In this document: positions 62,414 to 64,000 of the stretch, one piece after another | Layout of the letters: every line of letters starts with the position of its first letter | Numbering within the stretch: position 1 is the first letter of the stretch | Assembly: GCA_023384105.1 (NCBI GenBank) | Contig: JAHDXR010000005.1 | Coordinates: 1 to 64,000 of the forward strand | Source: Hyphomonadaceae bacterium | Lineage (GTDB): Bacteria; Pseudomonadota; Alphaproteobacteria; Caulobacterales; Aquidulcibacteraceae | Direction: 5' to 3' | Length of the DNA: 64,000 nucleotides | Notes under the pieces: model-generated | Seen by the model: only the letters and a program-made list of their open reading frames with translations | Database searches by the model: none | What the model was told of the DNA's origin: nothing | Program-made: the position numbers and the translations under genes

Positions 62414-63187
62414 ATGACCTACGAAAACATCATCGTCGAAACCGATGGCGGCGTCGGTATTGTGCGCCTCAATCGCCCGAAGGCGCTCAACGCGCTGAAT
62501 GACGCGCTGATCGGCGAACTCAACAGCGCGCTCGACGCATTCGAGGCCGACGATGCAATCGGCTGCATCGTCATCACCGGCTCGGAGAAGGCCTTCGCCG
62601 CGGGCGCGGACATCAAGCAGATGGCTGCGGGCGATTTCAGCGACTACTACGCGCGCGATCCGTTCCAGAATCTCGAACGCGTGCCGCGCTGCCGCAAGCC
62701 GCTCATCGCCGCCGTGGCCGGCTATGCGCTGGGCGGCGGCTGCGAACTGGCGATGATGTGCGACTTCATCATCGCCGCCGACACCGCGAAATTCGGCCAG
62801 CCGGAGATCACCCTGGGCGTCATGCCCGCCTGGGGCGGCTCGCAGCGGCTGACCCGCGCGGTCGGCAAGGCCAAGGCGATGGATCTGTGCCTCACCGGCC
62901 GGATGATGGACGCAGCCGAAGCCGAGCGCGCCGGCCTCGTCGCCCGCATCGTGCCGGCGGACAAGCTGATGGACGAGGCGCTCGGCGCGGCCAGGAAGAT
63001 CGCCGGCTTCGGCCGGCTGGCTCTGATCGCCAACAAGGAGGCGGTCAACGCCGCCTTCGAAACGCCGCTGAATGAAGGGTTAAAGCTGGAACGGCGGCTG
63101 TTCTACGGGCTGTTCGCGACCGAGGACCAGAAGGAAGGCATGGCCGCCTTCGTTGCAAAGCGGCCGCCCGAATTTAAGCACCGCTGA
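62414..63187 (+). CDS. Enoyl-CoA hydratase (crotonase)
   Basis: 257 residues. Oxyanion-hole segments [12 protein letters not shown] and [16 protein letters not shown], and Glu in [16 protein letters not shown]. The second hydratase Glu position reads AMDLCLTG, with Asp. Same genomic position as the enoyl-CoA hydratase beside rpsT-dnaA in Caulobacter-type genomes. Short-chain fatty-acid beta-oxidation is the likely role. ATG 62414 begins MTYENIIVE; upstream frame is shadow of the preceding gene. Confidence 0.92.
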   Translation: MTYENIIVETDGGVGIVRLNRPKALNALNDALIGELNSALDAFEADDAIGCIVITGSEKAFAAGADIKQMAAGDFSDYYARDPFQNLERVPRCRKPLIAAVAGYALGGGCELAMMCDFIIAADTAKFGQPEITLGVMPAWGGSQRLTRAVGKAKAMDLCLTGRMMDAAEAERAGLVARIVPADKLMDEALGAARKIAGFGRLALIANKEAVNAAFETPLNEGLKLERRLFYGLFATEDQKEGMAAFVAKRPPEFKHR

Positions 63188-63261
63188 GGGTTTGACGTCG
63201 GGTTTGGGCCCCGCTATTACCCGCCGCTTCGACAACGAAACCACATTCCTGGAACGCACCG

Positions 63262-63534
63262 ATGGCGAACACGAAGTCCGCAGAGAAGGCAGCCCGCGTT
63301 ATTGCGCGCCGCACGGCGATCAATAAGGCGCGCCGCACCCGCATGCGGTCCTCCTGGCGCAAGGTGGAAGAAGCGATCGCCTCGGGCGACGCCAAGTCGG
63401 CGGCCGAGGCTTTGCGGACGGCGGAATCGGAAACGATGCGCGCGGTGTCCAGGGGCGTGGTCCACAAGAATCTCGGCAGCCGCAAGGTTTCGCGCCTGTC
63501 GAAGCGCATTGCGGCGCTTTCCGCCTCCAAGTAG
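63262..63534 (+). CDS. rpsT: 30S ribosomal protein S20
   Basis: 90 residues, highly basic. Starts [17 protein letters not shown] and contains [19 protein letters not shown], the S20 three-helix bundle signature; C-terminus [14 protein letters not shown]. The rpsT-dnaA adjacency is the normal alphaproteobacterial arrangement. Confidence 0.97.
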   Translation: MANTKSAEKAARVIARRTAINKARRTRMRSSWRKVEEAIASGDAKSAAEALRTAESETMRAVSRGVVHKNLGSRKVSRLSKRIAALSASK

Positions 63535-63631
63535 GCGTTTGGCCGCTGCAGGTCTGGCGATGTTCCGGTCGCAGAACTGTCTCGAATCTGTAAAACTTCG
63601 GCCTCCCAGCCACCGTGGAAAAACGGTAAAT

Positions 63632-63664
63632 ATTGCTCCGTGCCCGGAGCAATCAGGCTTTTAA
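63632..63664 (+). terminator. Probable rpsT terminator
   Basis: ATTGCTCC (63632-63639) pairs with GGAGCAAT (63646-63653), loop GTGCCC, followed by CAGGCTTTTAA. The T run is short and spaced. A second small stem CCGT-GGAAAA-ACGG precedes it. Confidence 0.6.
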
Positions 63665-63878
63665 GGGCATTCCTAAAAATCAAATATAAACAATGGAATA
63701 GGCCGGATTTCACAGGCCTGTGGAAACTGTCGAAATAGTAAAAAAAGGACTGTTGACCTCTTCATTCGAAGAGCGCATCGTTTCTCCCGTCCGGCGAGCT
63801 TGCTCGCTGTTCGACGCCTCAGGGATGCCGATGCGGAAGCATCGGGCCGAAACTGCTTTCGGCTCGAACGGGTGAGCT
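63665..63878 (+). promoter_or_regulatory. dnaA promoter and structured 5' leader
   Basis: The most AT-rich stretch seen in the window (about 63665-63750) precedes the dnaA start. Visible elements: GAATC (63584-63588) upstream and GATTC (63911-63915) in the gene, both GANTC methylation sites; the 12-bp palindrome CACAGGCCTGTG (63711-63722) flanked by TTT and GAAA, giving weak inverted DnaA-box-like ends; TTGACC (63753-63758) as a -35 candidate. The leader then has four hairpins: CTCTTC/GAAGAG (63758-63773), GCGAG/CTCGC with CTTG loop (63794-63807), CCGATGC/GCATCGG with GGAA loop (63828-63845), GCCGAAA/TTTCGGC with CTGC loop (63846-63863). Confidence 0.6.
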
Positions 63879-64000
63879 ATGCCTGCCGGACAGGGGCTGA
63901 AAAACCAGACGATTCACGCGGGGGTTGGCATGGATCAGGGCGATGAAGCCCGCCGGCGCACGGCGGGACTTGGGGCGGCGCGAGCATATGAGCTGGTGCG
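63879..64000 (+). CDS. dnaA: Chromosomal replication initiator DnaA, 5' end (partial)
   Basis: An open frame from ATG 63879 runs off the window, reading MPAGQGLKNQTIHAGVGMDQ then GDEARRRTAGLGAARAYELV. A second in-frame ATG at 63930 is possible. The visible 40 residues are too N-terminal to show any DnaA domain; the call rests on location directly after rpsT, which is the dnaA position in this group, and on the structured leader. GGGTGAG precedes the first ATG as ribosome binding site. Confidence 0.6.
   Translation, partial: MPAGQGLKNQTIHAGVGMDQGDEARRRTAGLGAARAYELV

Overview
The window is high-GC chromosomal DNA (roughly two thirds G+C by eye) from an alphaproteobacterium, most like Caulobacterales/Hyphomonadaceae. 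Three observations support this. The right end reads coaBC-ubiB-ubiE | mutM - hypothetical - enoyl-CoA hydratase - rpsT - (dnaA start), the layout next to the replication-initiation gene in Caulobacter-type genomes. GANTC sites (CcrM type) lie beside dnaA. A protein with a PodJ-like N-terminus is present. No rRNA, tRNA, CRISPR array, prophage or insertion sequence was recognised.

Layout. (1) 0.1-10.3 kb: an acyl-CoA catabolic cluster. It holds a tandem Lrp/AsnC regulator, an acyl-CoA ligase, a thiolase-superfamily protein with Ser in place of the nucleophilic Cys plus a DUF35 partner, and, divergently, a TonB receptor, SDR, crotonase, acyl-CoA dehydrogenase and a nitronate monooxygenase-like flavoprotein. 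It looks like an uptake and beta-oxidation or aldolytic route for an unknown hydrophobic acid. (2) 10.3-15.1 kb: small hypotheticals, tesB, an internally duplicated membrane protein and a long coiled-coil protein. (3) 15.4-20.2 kb: the stress operon prkA-yeaH-spoVR. (4) 20.2-27.6 kb: a PIF1-like helicase, a cytochrome c lipoprotein facing a PQQ alcohol dehydrogenase, a PLP Cys/Met enzyme and an aldehyde dehydrogenase. (5) 27.7-39.8 kb: trmB and the translation superoperon rimP-nusA-ylxR-infB-(lipoprotein)-rbfA-[toxin-antitoxin remnant]-truB-rpsO-pnp, peppered with GC-rich palindromic elements. (6) 40-46.9 kb: unsaturated fatty acid synthesis (fabA-fabB, fabI), a methyltransferase, an SH3 protein, a hydroxyacid dehydrogenase and an OmpA protein. 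(7) 46.9-49.4 kb: a probable Zur-controlled zinc uptake unit (ZnuD-like receptor plus a small Cys protein). (8) 49.4-57.2 kb: GH13, PhoD, hydrolase, DUF6624, MoeB/ThiF, dut, an SRPBCC-ArsR pair with its own operator and a DUF6481 protein. (9) 57.4-64 kb: coaBC, ubiB, ubiE, mutM, crotonase, rpsT and the structured leader and 5' end of dnaA.

The most notable unexplained items are: a perfect 52-bp three-way-junction element at the end of the aldehyde dehydrogenase gene; the Cys-less thiolase/DUF35 pair with a 15-bp palindrome in its divergent promoter; a nonsense-interrupted ParE toxin next to an intact antitoxin; a repeat element that supplies the C-terminal tail of RimP, a gene that also seems to use a CTG start; a Zur-box-like site; and a four-hairpin dnaA leader. 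I found no convincing wholly new defence or mobile system.
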